Below are positions 44,554-53,202 of a stretch of 64,000 bases of DNA, piece after piece; position 1 is the stretch's first letter, and every line of letters starts with the position of its first letter. Location of the stretch: NCBI RefSeq assembly GCF_025699485.1, contig NZ_JANUXN010000020.1, positions 1 to 64,000 on the forward strand, in the 5' to 3' direction. The DNA is from Thauera carbonicopians (GTDB taxonomy: Bacteria; Pseudomonadota; Gammaproteobacteria; Burkholderiales; Rhodocyclaceae). Under the pieces are notes generated by a model that searched no databases, had not been told where the DNA came from, and worked only from the letters and a program-made list of their open reading frames with translations. Made by a program: the position numbers and the translations under genes.

Positions 44554-46158
44554 ATGTTGATCACACGCGAGGTGCTTACCCGGATGGGCGCGACCAGCGC
44601 CAATGCCGACCGCTATGTCGATGCGCTCAACACCGCGATGGCGGCCCATGCCATCGACACGGTACCGCGCATCGCCCATTTTCTTGCCCAGGTGATGCAC
44701 GAATCCGGCTGTCTGCGGCTGACCGTCGAGAATCTCAATTATTCGGCAGACGGATTGCTGAAAGTCTTTCCGCGGTATTTCAGCACGCGTGCCGAGGCGG
44801 AGTCCTGTGCCCGCAAACCGGAAAAGATCGCCTGCAGAGTCTATGGCGGGCGCATGGGCAACGGCGCCGAGGCGAGCGGCGACGGCTGGCGCTACCGCGG
44901 CCGCGGCCTGATCCAGCTGACGGGCAAGGACAACTATCGCGGTTTTGCGCGATGGTGCGGCCAGGACGTGGTGGCCGATCCGGATCTCGTCGCCGGCAGC
45001 CTAGCGGTCGATGCCGCAGTGTTCTTCTGGCAGCGCGAAAATCTCAATGCGCTGGCCGACGTCGACGACCTGAAAGCGGTGACGCGCCGCATCAACGGCG
45101 GCCTGAACGGCTTCGCCGATCGCCGCGAACTGCTGGAGAAGGCGCGCCAGGCGCTGCGTGACCTGGGGCTGGCCGGAACTTTCGCGCCGGCGATGTCTCC
45201 GTTCGCGCCGACGCATCGCGTCGTGCCCCTGCAGCTCAATCTGCGTTCCACGCCGCAGGTGACGCCGGCAAGCCTGCTGGCGCCGCTGGTGCAGGGCACC
45301 GAAGTCGAAGTGCGCGGCCCGACCGCGGTGGCGGGCTGGGTACAGGTGCGGGTGATGCTCAATGGCGTCGTGCGCGAAGGCGTGGTGGCCGAGCGCTATC
45401 TGGAGACGTCCGCGCCGCGTCCGCGCACGCGTGGCGGCCTGCGTTCCCGTGCCGTACCGGCTGCCGAAACGCTGCCGGCGCTGCCTGCCGCCCATCTGGA
45501 GGCCGATCGTCCGGACATCACCCGCGTGCGGGATGGCGGGCGGGCTTACCCGCTCGGCGAGGCCGAGCGCCCCGCGCGCAATGGCTCCGAAGACGCACGT
45601 GGTGCCGCCGGGCTGACGCGGATCGTCGATTACCTGGATGTTGCCAAGGCCGATCACTTGCGCTACCAGCCGCGCGCCGGCATGACTTTCTGCAACATCT
45701 ACGCCACCGATTACGCCTGTCTGGCGGGCGCCTACCTGCCGCGCGTGTGGTGGACCGACTCCGCGCTGCGCCGCCTGGCGCTGGGCGAGCCGGTGGAGGC
45801 GACCTATGGCCAGACGGTGCGTGAACTGAACGCCAACGCCTTGTACGACTGGCTCGACGAGCACGGCACCGAGTTCGGCTGGGTGCGCGAACTGGATCTG
45901 ACCCTGTTGCAGGCGGCAGCGAATGGCGGTGAGGTCTGCGTCATCGTCGCCAAGCGCCGCGATCTCAACAGTTCCGGCCACATCAGCGTCGTCGTGCCCG
46001 AGCAGGAGGTGATCGAAGCGCGGCACGCCGTCGACGGCGAGGTCCTGCGTCCGCTCGAATCCCAGGCCGGTACGCGCAACATCACACGCGGGGTGTCGTC
46101 CAGCGCGTGGTGGGCGGCGGAGCGCTTCCAGGCCTTCGCCTTCTGGCGGCATCCGTGA
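44554..46158 (+). CDS. Cell-wall hydrolase: GH19 domain, SH3-like domain, Cys/His C-terminal domain
   Basis: A 534-residue protein in three parts. Residues 1-205 match GH19 chitinase/endolysin enzymes (HFLAQVMHESGCLRLT, NLNYSADGLLKVFPRYF, GDGWRYRGRGLIQLTGKDNY). Residues about 215-285 form a bacterial SH3-like domain (LQLNLRSTPQ to GVVAERYLE). After a Pro/Arg-rich linker, residues 370-534 form a domain I do not recognise by name but which has a papain-like pattern: Cys380 in MTFCNIYATDYAC and His476 in SSGHISVVVPE. No signal peptide is seen, so it could be an endolysin remnant, a secreted effector or exported by another route. ATG at 44554 follows a weak GGGGG site. Confidence 0.85.
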   Translation: MLITREVLTRMGATSANADRYVDALNTAMAAHAIDTVPRIAHFLAQVMHESGCLRLTVENLNYSADGLLKVFPRYFSTRAEAESCARKPEKIACRVYGGRMGNGAEASGDGWRYRGRGLIQLTGKDNYRGFARWCGQDVVADPDLVAGSLAVDAAVFFWQRENLNALADVDDLKAVTRRINGGLNGFADRRELLEKARQALRDLGLAGTFAPAMSPFAPTHRVVPLQLNLRSTPQVTPASLLAPLVQGTEVEVRGPTAVAGWVQVRVMLNGVVREGVVAERYLETSAPRPRTRGGLRSRAVPAAETLPALPAAHLEADRPDITRVRDGGRAYPLGEAERPARNGSEDARGAAGLTRIVDYLDVAKADHLRYQPRAGMTFCNIYATDYACLAGAYLPRVWWTDSALRRLALGEPVEATYGQTVRELNANALYDWLDEHGTEFGWVRELDLTLLQAAANGGEVCVIVAKRRDLNSSGHISVVVPEQEVIEARHAVDGEVLRPLESQAGTRNITRGVSSSAWWAAERFQAFAFWRHP

Positions 46159-46302
46159 CCGGCGGCCTGGCCGGCTTGCCGTCCTGCTGTTGCATGGCGA
46201 AACATGCCGGTGACGGAATCTTTTGTCCGGGCCGCGCCTCTGAGACGGTATCCTGCCGCTTCGGCCAGCCGTAGCGGCCCCGACACCTTGATGGGATGCC
46301 TC

Positions 46303-46656
46303 ATGTATCGAGATCCGAAGTTCTCAGGCCTTTTCAACCAGTTCGGCGCCCGCGGCGGTACCCCACCCAGTCTGCTGCAGAAGATCGTCGCCGCGATCGT
46401 CACTGTTGCCGTGTTCGGCGTCGCGCTGATGTTCTCGGTCGTCTTCTTCGCCGTCGTCGTCACCGTCGGCGCCGTGGCCTGGGGCTACCTGTGGTGGAAG
46501 ACCCGCGCGCTGCGCAGGCAGATGCGCGAGCATCCGCCGACCGGGCACGGCATGGTGATCGAAGGTGAGGTCATCCGCGAAGTCGAGATCGAGGATCGTC
46601 CAGGACGCGATCGTCCGGGACGCGCAGGTCCGGGCGAAGATCGCCCGCCGCGCTGA
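46303..46656 (+). CDS. Small membrane protein of unknown function
   Basis: A 117-residue protein with one long hydrophobic region (VAAIVTVAVFGVALMFSVVFFAVVVTVGAVAWGYLWW, two helices or one bent helix), a basic stretch after it and a charged C-terminal tail with repeated RPGRD/RPGRAG. No known domain. It lies between the hydrolase and the thiol peroxidase gene. An ATG at 46291 adds four residues. Confidence 0.6.
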   Translation: MYRDPKFSGLFNQFGARGGTPPSLLQKIVAAIVTVAVFGVALMFSVVFFAVVVTVGAVAWGYLWWKTRALRRQMREHPPTGHGMVIEGEVIREVEIEDRPGRDRPGRAGPGEDRPPR

Positions 46657-46761
46657 TCTCCATCGCCCCATACGCCATTGGCTTGGTGTAGTCTGTCCGT
46701 CCCCGCCGCTGCGCCGCAAGGCCGGGAGGCGGAATCCCATACCAGACAGAGGACAACAAGC

Positions 46762-47262
46762 ATGAGCACTGTGACCCTTGGCGGCAATCCGATCGATGTG
46801 GCTGGCCGTTTCCCCCAGGAGGGTGATGCCGCCCCTGCCTTCAAGCTGACCGGCGCCGATCTGGCCGACGTCGGTCTCGACGCCTTCGCCGGCAAGCGCA
46901 AGGTACTGAACATCGTTCCCAGCCTCGACACCCCGGTGTGCGCGGCGTCGGCGCGCAAGTTCAACGCCGAGGCCAGCAGCCTTGCCGACACCGTGGTGCT
47001 GGTCGTGTCCGCCGACCTGCCCTTCGCCGCCGGCCGTTTCTGCGAGGCCGAAGGCCTGAAGAACGTGAAGACGCTGTCGACCTTCCGCAACCCCGGTTTC
47101 GCCCGCGACTACGGCGTCGCCATCACGTCCGGCCCGCTGGCCGGCGTCACTGCGCGCGCGGTGGTGGTGGTCGATGCGAACGACAAGGTCGTGTATTCTC
47201 AGCTCGTGCCCGAGATCAAGGAAGAGCCGGACTACGCCGCCGCGCTGGCTGCGCTGAAGTAA
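46762..47262 (+). CDS. tpx: Thiol peroxidase Tpx (atypical 2-Cys peroxiredoxin)
   Basis: A 166-residue peroxiredoxin with the peroxidatic Cys60 in [14 protein letters not shown] and the resolving Cys94 in [10 protein letters not shown]. The N-terminus [24 protein letters not shown] is typical of Tpx. It reduces lipid hydroperoxides with thioredoxin. The ATG follows AGAGGACAAC. A bidirectional terminator (47300-47333) follows. Confidence 0.96.
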   Translation: MSTVTLGGNPIDVAGRFPQEGDAAPAFKLTGADLADVGLDAFAGKRKVLNIVPSLDTPVCAASARKFNAEASSLADTVVLVVSADLPFAAGRFCEAEGLKNVKTLSTFRNPGFARDYGVAITSGPLAGVTARAVVVVDANDKVVYSQLVPEIKEEPDYAAALAALK

Positions 47263-47299
47263 TCCCGTGCCGGGGCCGCGTTCTTGCGGCCCGGACGTG

Positions 47300-47333
47300 A
47301 AAAAGTCCCGCTGGCCTCAGGCCAGCGGGACTT
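47300..47333. terminator. Bidirectional intrinsic terminator between tpx and the CsgG-like gene
   Basis: A near-perfect 15-bp stem (arms about 47302-47316 and 47320-47334) with a 3-base loop is flanked by runs of A on the left and T on the right. It serves tpx on the plus strand and the convergent lipoprotein gene on the minus strand. Confidence 0.9.
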
Positions 47334-47359
47334 TTTTTCCATCGAACGGAAGCCGGGTA

Positions 47360-48187
47360 TCAGTTTCCGACTTTCAGCCGGCCGCCCTTGCCCAGGCCGC
47401 CCTTCACTTCCTGTGCCTTGTAGTTGCGCAGCGAGATCACCATGTTGTTGTAGGCATCCATGAAGGCGGCGACGGTGGCCTTGCCTTCGGGCGTGCGCGA
47501 GAAGCCGCCCAGCCCGCCGGCAGCGCCGCCGCCGATGGCGCCGATGGCTGCGCCGAAGTTGGTGGCCGTGGCGTTGCCTTCGGAGATCGAGATCTGCACG
47601 CCCGAGCGGATGTCGAACATGCTCAGCGTCACCACCGACACCTTGCTCTGCATGGCACCGCCGACGACGGCACCCACCCTGCCGAGCAGGCCGCCGACAC
47701 CGGCAGCCATCTGGCCGGTGGCGTCGTTGTCGATGATGATGGCGGGCTCCATGAAATAGTCGGCCGCCACGCGCTGGCCCTTCTGCTGCTTGGAGCCGGC
47801 GCGGAATTCGCCTGAATTGCGTTGCTTGTCCGTGATGGCGCTGATCTTGCCTTCGGTGCGGTTGTTGCCGACCGAGGTGATGACGAAGCAGTTCGACTGC
47901 TGCACGGCCAGGCGGATCAGCGGTTCGATGCTGGTGACCTTGGTGGCGGCGCCGAAGCTTGCATACCATTCCTTGCCGCGGCCATCGTCCACGGCCAGCG
48001 TGCCCAGCGGCTCGTCGCAGCGTTCGAGGCTGGCGTTGGCGTTGACGCTGGTGCCGCCAGCGGCTGCACCCGTGGCGGCGGTGGGGCTGTCACCCGCGGA
48101 CAGGAGGCCGCCGGCACCGGGAGTCACGCAACCGGCCAGAGCCAGCGAAGCCGCCAGCGCGGCCAGGGAGAGGGAGGTCTTGGACAT
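47360..48187 (-). CDS. CsgG/HfaB-family lipoprotein
   Basis: A 275-residue lipoprotein (signal ASLALAGCVTPG, lipobox Cys at 20) with the CsgG fold features: EPLIRLAVQQSNCFVITSV near 90, ADYFMEPAIII, VSVVTLSMFDIRSGVQISISEGNA, and GFSRTPEGKATVAAFMDAYNNMV. CsgG relatives form outer-membrane secretion pores for curli or holdfast. No curli genes are nearby. A Sel1-repeat lipoprotein gene lies 81 bp upstream on the same strand, so they form a unit. Confidence 0.85.
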   Translation of the reverse strand: MSKTSLSLAALAASLALAGCVTPGAGGLLSAGDSPTAATGAAAGGTSVNANASLERCDEPLGTLAVDDGRGKEWYASFGAATKVTSIEPLIRLAVQQSNCFVITSVGNNRTEGKISAITDKQRNSGEFRAGSKQQKGQRVAADYFMEPAIIIDNDATGQMAAGVGGLLGRVGAVVGGAMQSKVSVVTLSMFDIRSGVQISISEGNATATNFGAAIGAIGGGAAGGLGGFSRTPEGKATVAAFMDAYNNMVISLRNYKAQEVKGGLGKGGRLKVGN

Positions 48188-48268
48188 GGAGAATCGTCCT
48201 TCGTAGTGTGTTGAAAGGAGGGATGTTGGGAAGGTCGGGATCTAGGGAAAGGAAAGCGTTTCGGCCGT

Positions 48269-48886
48269 TCAGCGCAGATACCAGCCGCTCGGTCCCCAGA
48301 TCCAGTAGTACGGGTAATAGCTGTACCAGGCACCCCATGACTTGCGCTGTTCGTCACGGATGCGGTAGAGCTCGCGTTCCTCCTGCTTGGCCGCCTGGGC
48401 TTCGGCCATCAGCTTGTGGGCGTCCTTGTAGTTCATTGCAGCGGCACGGCTCAGCCAGGCTTCGGCCTCGGCCGGGTCGGAACCCATTTCCTCCAAACCC
48501 AGCAGGTACAGGCGGCCCAGCGCGTATTGCGCTTCGGTGTGGCCGCGGTCGCCGGCCTTGCGCAGCCATTCGATGGCCTGGTAGCTGTCGCGCGTCACGC
48601 CGTCGCCGCGCAGCAGGCGCAGGCCCAGGTCGTAGGCGGCACGCGGGTCGCGCTCGGCGATCTCCGCCAGGGCCTGCAGACGGCGTTCGGCCTCCGGATC
48701 ACCGGGATCGCCCTGGAAGGTGGCGGTATTGCGCGGCACGTCGGCGCACTCACTGCCGCTGCACAGGCGGACGGTATCCGAACGGGGGGCGATCTGCTCT
48801 TCGGCCGTCTGCGCGCAGCCGGCCGCTACCAGCGTGGCCAGCAGCATGGCCAGGGGAGTCACGATGGATGAAGCAGTGGCGCGCAT
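48269..48886 (-). CDS. Sel1-repeat lipoprotein
   Basis: A 205-residue lipoprotein (signal ending LVAAGCAQ). Two to three Sel1-like (TPR-type) repeats lie in the middle (AAYDLGLRLLRGDGVTRDSYQAIEWLRKAGDRG; AQYALGRLYLLG), followed by a charged region and an aromatic tail (WYSYYPYYWIWGPSGWYLR). Sel1 repeats mediate protein contacts. It is upstream of the CsgG-like lipoprotein gene, so it may be part of the same envelope assembly. Confidence 0.82.
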   Translation of the reverse strand: MRATASSIVTPLAMLLATLVAAGCAQTAEEQIAPRSDTVRLCSGSECADVPRNTATFQGDPGDPEAERRLQALAEIAERDPRAAYDLGLRLLRGDGVTRDSYQAIEWLRKAGDRGHTEAQYALGRLYLLGLEEMGSDPAEAEAWLSRAAAMNYKDAHKLMAEAQAAKQEERELYRIRDEQRKSWGAWYSYYPYYWIWGPSGWYLR

Positions 48887-49025
48887 GACAGGCCTTTCTC
48901 AAGGGCAGGGGACACTGAGTATATAGAAAATTTACAATTTGGCCGCCAGCTTTTTTATGGCTGCCAAGGCCCTGATTCGATACGGCATTCCGTCTGGAGC
49001 CGGCATGCTCCGACCATCATCCCGG

Positions 49026-49066
49026 GTTCGGCGCCGGGATGCGGCCGCCGTGAGCCGGCGCCGAAC
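49026..49066 (-). terminator. Long GC-rich stem-loop after the CNNM/CorC gene
   Basis: Perfect 12-bp arms (49026-49037 and 49055-49066) with a 17-base loop lie 27 bp beyond the CNNM/CorC stop. No U-run follows, so Rho-independent activity is uncertain. Confidence 0.5.
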
Positions 49067-49092
49067 ACGATCTGCCGGGCATCGGCCCGGGG

Positions 49093-50421
49093 CTACTCGG
49101 CGCTGCCGTCCTTGTCGTCGTCGGCCTGGGTTTCGGCCTCTTCCGGCACCGGGGTGGCCAGGACCTTGTCGATGCGCTTGCCGTCGATGTCGACGACCTC
49201 GAAGCGCCAGCCTTCCCATACGGCGATGTCGCCGGTGTTGGGCAGGCGGCCGAGCAGCCACATCATCATGCCGGACAGGGTGTGGTAGCGGCCCTTGTCC
49301 TCTTCCGGCACGTTCTTCATCGCCAGGCGGTCCTTCAGCTCGAGGATCGGGATCAGGCCGTCCAGCAGCCATGAGCCGTCCTCGCGCTGCACCGCCCAGG
49401 CTTCCTCGGCGTTCTCGGTCTGGAATTCGCCGGTGACCGATTCGAGCAGGTCGTGCAGCGTGACCATGCCCAGCACCTCGCCGTATTCGTCGATGACGAA
49501 CACCATGTGGGTGCTGGAGGCGCGGAACTGGTCGAGCAGTTCCATGCCGGTCAGCGATTCGGGCACGTAGATCGGCGCCTGCAGTGCTTCGGTCAGGTCG
49601 ACTTCGGCGCCGCGCAGGGTCTGGTTGAAGAGCTGCTTGGAGCTGATGATGCCGAGGATCTCGTCGAGGCCGCCGCGGCACACGGGGAAGCGCGAATGGG
49701 TCGATTCGGCCATCAGCGTCAGGTTGTCGTCGAGCGGGCGGTTGACGTCCAGCCAGACGATGTCCGAGCGCGGCACCATCAGCGAGCCGAGCTGGCGCTC
49801 GTCGAGGCGGAACACGTTGCGCACCATCTCGTGCTCGCTCTTCTCGATGATGCCGGCTTCCGAGCCTTCGTCGAGCATCGCGCGGATTTCCTCCTCGGTC
49901 ACGCTCGGGCCGTTGATCTCGCGCTGGCCCATCAGGCGCAGCAGCAGCGCGGTCGAGTTCGACAGCAGATGCACGAAGGGGCGCGAGATGATCGCCAGCA
50001 TGTTCATCGGCCGCGCGACCAGGCGGGCGATGCCTTCCGGGTTGATCTGGCCGATGCGCTTGGGCACCAGTTCGCCGATCACGATCGACACGTAGGTGAT
50101 GACCATCACGACCAGCACGGTCGAGCCGATTTCGCTGGTGCGCTGCTCTACGCCCAGCGTCTGCAGCCAACTGGCCAGCGGGCCGGCCAGCGCGGCCTCG
50201 CCGACGATGCCGTTGAGGATGCCGATCGAGGTGATGCCGATCTGGATCGTCGACAGGAAGCGGGTCGGCTCCTCGCCGAGCTTGACGGCGACGGCGGCGG
50301 CGTTGTCACCCTCTTCGGCGAGCTTGGCCAGCCGCGCGCGGCGCGCGGTGACGAGGGCGATCTCCGACATGGCGAAGATGCCGTTGAGCAGGATGAGGGC
50401 GATGAGGACGAATATTTCCAT
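49093..50421 (-). CDS. CNNM/CorC-type membrane protein with CBS pair (hemolysin family)
   Basis: A 442-residue protein. Residues 1-200 form the DUF21/CNNM transmembrane domain (IFVLIALILLNGIFAMSEIALV; YVSIVIGELVPKRIG), then a CBS pair (MVPRSDIVWLDVN; HMVFVIDEYGEVLGMVTLHDLLE) and a C-terminal CorC_HlyC domain (RFEVVDIDGKRIDKV). Relatives act in magnesium or cobalt efflux or in cation homeostasis. The ATG at 50421 (MEIFVLIAL) is used. A 492-bp gene-free leader lies upstream. Confidence 0.92.
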   Translation of the reverse strand: MEIFVLIALILLNGIFAMSEIALVTARRARLAKLAEEGDNAAAVAVKLGEEPTRFLSTIQIGITSIGILNGIVGEAALAGPLASWLQTLGVEQRTSEIGSTVLVVMVITYVSIVIGELVPKRIGQINPEGIARLVARPMNMLAIISRPFVHLLSNSTALLLRLMGQREINGPSVTEEEIRAMLDEGSEAGIIEKSEHEMVRNVFRLDERQLGSLMVPRSDIVWLDVNRPLDDNLTLMAESTHSRFPVCRGGLDEILGIISSKQLFNQTLRGAEVDLTEALQAPIYVPESLTGMELLDQFRASSTHMVFVIDEYGEVLGMVTLHDLLESVTGEFQTENAEEAWAVQREDGSWLLDGLIPILELKDRLAMKNVPEEDKGRYHTLSGMMMWLLGRLPNTGDIAVWEGWRFEVVDIDGKRIDKVLATPVPEEAETQADDDKDGSAE

Positions 50422-50913
50422 TGAAGTGTTCGGTGGTACGGCGTTCAGACGTGCGGGTGCATCCACGCCGGGGCGGATGCAGAGAGCGACGGCATTGGGG
50501 GAGCGATCCCGGCGCCGGAATCAGCGCGGAATTCGGCACACGGCGCGGCACGCAGCGCAGGGCATGCGAGCGGGGCCTGCATCAGGGAGAGGGCGTGCGT
50601 CCGGCGTGCCGGATATGGCGGGACGCGCAACGGCAACCGGTGGGTGGCCGTGGCTGGCGATGCTGGATCGGGGCAAGATCGCCCGGTCGAGTCGCCATCG
50701 GCCGAGGATTCGTCCTCGGTGCGGGGCGGCTCGGAAGGGGGCGGAACGGAGTTCGACAGGGAATGCTGACTCATAGCGCGGAGCCGTTTTTATCGACCCC
50801 GCCTGGCCCTTGATTTGTTTGAGGAAAAATAATCATGCCGCAAGTGCCGGGAATTGTCACCTTTCGTGACCGGCGGCTTGCCGGCCTTGCCGGGACGTAT
50901 CCACCGGAAGGCC
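50422..50913. other. Long gene-free stretch upstream of the CNNM/CorC gene
   Basis: Between the CNNM/CorC start and the amn stop no gene is supported. A 109-codon minus-strand frame (50445-50774, MSQHSLSNSVPPP) has no ribosome binding site and a composition that does not resemble a protein. A cation-sensing leader RNA is conceivable for a CNNM gene, but I could not recognise a known riboswitch. Confidence 0.5.
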
Positions 50914-52410
50914 TCACTGGAAGGCCACTTCGGCGAAGCTGCGCAGCTTGCGGCTGTGCAGGCGGTCGATGCCCTGCTCGCGCAGGCGTTCCAGCGCGCG
51001 GATGCCGATGCGCAGGTGCTGGTCGACGCGCTCGCGGTAGAACTGGTTGGCCATGCCCGGCAGCTTGATCTCGCCGTGCAGCGGCTTGTCGCTGATGCAC
51101 AGCAGGGTGCCGTAGGGCACGCGGAAGCGGAAGCCGTTGGCGGCGATGGTGGCGGACTCCATGTCCAGCGCCACCGCGCGGCTCTGGCTGAAGCGCCGTT
51201 CAGGGCTGCTGGCCATGCCGTGCGAGGGCAGCAGTTCCCAATTGCGGTTGTCGGTGCTGGCGACGGTGCCGGTGCGCAGCACACGCTTCAGTTCGTAGCC
51301 GGACAAGCGGGTGATCTCCTCCACCGCCGCCTCCAGCGCGAGCTGCACTTCGGCCAGCGCCGGGATCGGCACCCACAGCGGCAGCTCCTCGTCGAGCACG
51401 TGGTCCTCGCGCATGTAGCCGTGGGCCAGCACGTAGTCGCCGAGCTGCTGGCTGTTGCGCAGGCCGGCGCAGTGGCCGAGCATCAGCCAGGCGTGGGGCC
51501 GCAGCACGGCGATGTGGTCGGTGATGGTCTTGGCGTTGGCCGGGCCGACGCCGATGTTCACCATCGTGATGCCGCTGCGGTCGCCGCGCACCAGGTGGTA
51601 GGCCGGCATCTGCGGCAGGCGCGGCGGCGCGGCGCCGAGCGCGTCGCGCTCGCCGGGCGGCAGGCCGCGGCGGCGGGTGAGGACCTCGCCCGGCTCGACG
51701 AAGGCTTCGTAGCCGTGGCCGGAGGCGGCATCGGCCATCAGTTCGCGGCCGAGCTCGATGAACTCGTCGATGTAGAACTGGTAGTTGGTGAACAGGATGA
51801 AGTTCTGGAAGTGCTCGGGCCGCGTGCCGGTGTAGTGGCGCAGGCGGTGCAGCGAGTAATCCACCCGTGGCGCGGTGAACAGCGCCAGCGGATGCGGTTC
51901 GCCGGGGCCGGGCTCGAAGGTGCCGTTGGCGATGCCGTCGTCCATCGCGCCCAGGTCCGGCAGGTCGAAACGGTCGCGCAGCAGCAGGCGGCGATCGGGG
52001 CCGAGCTGGCCTTCGAGATGATCATCTTCGCCGAGGGCGAAATGCACCGGGATCGGCTGCGTGCTGGTGCCGACTTCCAGCGGCATCTGGTGGTTGCGCA
52101 GCAGCAGGCCGAACTGCTCGAGGTAGTAGTCGGCGAACAGGTCGGGCCGCGTCAGCGTCGTTTCATAGACGCCGGGGCCGGCGACGAAGCCGTAGGACAG
52201 GCGCGAATCCGCCCGCGCCACGGTGTTGCTGCGGATCCGTACCAGCGGATAGCAGGCGCGCACATGCTGGCCGATGTCCCCGCCGGCGACATAGCGCTGC
52301 AGCGCATCGCGCAGGTGGCGGGTGCTGGCAGCGTGGATCTCGCGCACGCGCTCGAGGGCGGCGGCGGCATCGTCGAACAGGGCGGGGGCGAAGAAGGGTG
52401 CGGTATTCAT
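50914..52410 (-). CDS. amn: AMP nucleosidase
   Basis: A 498-residue enzyme that splits AMP to adenine and ribose 5-phosphate. The N-terminal regulatory part (SRLSYGFVAGPGVYETTLTRPDLF) is followed by the nucleoside-phosphorylase-like catalytic part (ITMVNIGVGPANAKTITDHIAVLRPHAWLMLGHCAGLR; DMESATIAANGFRFRVPYGTLLCISDKPLHGEIK). Length is close to E. coli Amn (484). Single gene, starting at 52410. Confidence 0.96.
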   Translation of the reverse strand: MNTAPFFAPALFDDAAAALERVREIHAASTRHLRDALQRYVAGGDIGQHVRACYPLVRIRSNTVARADSRLSYGFVAGPGVYETTLTRPDLFADYYLEQFGLLLRNHQMPLEVGTSTQPIPVHFALGEDDHLEGQLGPDRRLLLRDRFDLPDLGAMDDGIANGTFEPGPGEPHPLALFTAPRVDYSLHRLRHYTGTRPEHFQNFILFTNYQFYIDEFIELGRELMADAASGHGYEAFVEPGEVLTRRRGLPPGERDALGAAPPRLPQMPAYHLVRGDRSGITMVNIGVGPANAKTITDHIAVLRPHAWLMLGHCAGLRNSQQLGDYVLAHGYMREDHVLDEELPLWVPIPALAEVQLALEAAVEEITRLSGYELKRVLRTGTVASTDNRNWELLPSHGMASSPERRFSQSRAVALDMESATIAANGFRFRVPYGTLLCISDKPLHGEIKLPGMANQFYRERVDQHLRIGIRALERLREQGIDRLHSRKLRSFAEVAFQ

Positions 52411-52468
52411 GCTCGGAGGGCCGGAAGCAGTGCAGGCGGATGGACAGGGGCCTGGCGGCGCGTGGCGT

Positions 52469-52966
52469 TCAGCGCGGCGCCCTGAGTCTGTCGGGCAGGT
52501 TCAGCCGGCCTTCGTCCGAGAAGCGCACGCTGCCCAGCACGCCGCCGGCCAGCCGGCCGCGCAGGGTGTAGGGCACACCGTCGGCCATCGAGCGGCCTTC
52601 GATCATGCCGAGGGCCTGGCGCAGCACCGCGGAAGTCGACACGCTCACCGGCACGCTGACCACCGTTTCGCCGAAGCGCGGCACGGTGCCGCGCTGGTCG
52701 CTGACGCCGGTGGCGAAGGCCTTGCCGTCGAGATCGAGCTCCAGCGCCAGGCCGTCGAAGTCGATCGCGGCGTCGTTCGGGTTCTGCACCCGCAGCTTCA
52801 ACGTGAAACGCATCTCCATGCCCTGCCCCGCCAGCGGCTCGAGGCCGACGACGTTGATGCGCACCGGCTCGCGGTGGGTCAGGCTGGCGCAGCCGGCCAG
52901 CGTCAGCGCGCACAGCAGCAGGCAGGACAGCCAGTGGAGAGGATTGCGGCGGGCGGCGTTCGGCAT
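52469..52966 (-). CDS. LEA type 2 (WHy domain) lipoprotein
   Basis: A 165-residue lipoprotein (signal LLLCALTLAGCASL) followed by a WHy/LEA_2 domain: VRINVVGLEPLAG, MRFTLKLRVQNPNDAAIDFDGLALELDLDG, and FATGVS. LEA_2 proteins are linked with desiccation and stress tolerance. An ATG at 52987 adds seven residues; the start at 52966 (MPNAARR) is chosen because it leaves a compact lipoprotein signal. It lies 58 bp upstream of amn. Confidence 0.8.
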   Translation of the reverse strand: MPNAARRNPLHWLSCLLLCALTLAGCASLTHREPVRINVVGLEPLAGQGMEMRFTLKLRVQNPNDAAIDFDGLALELDLDGKAFATGVSDQRGTVPRFGETVVSVPVSVSTSAVLRQALGMIEGRSMADGVPYTLRGRLAGGVLGSVRFSDEGRLNLPDRLRAPR

Positions 52967-53202
52967 CGGTGGGCTCCGGCGGGTCACAGGGCGGCTTCCA
53001 TTCTAACCGCCGCAATGTGCAGGCTTTCGGATCGGTGCAGGCTTGTTGCAAGGTCGGTTCAGCGTGGCCTCATGAACAGGCAAGCACATGTCCCGGGGCT
53101 GGCGTGCTGCAGGGTATTGCCGATGTTGCGTGATGTATTGGGCTTGGTGCGCTTGCGAGCAGGTGCTTTCATCTGCGACTTGGACGGCGTGGAAAGGGCT
53201 GC

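Noticed and set aside
50445-50774. A 109-codon frame upstream of the CNNM/CorC gene as a gene
   Set aside because: No ribosome binding site and a Pro/Ser/Arg-rich sequence without any domain; it is more likely untranslated leader.
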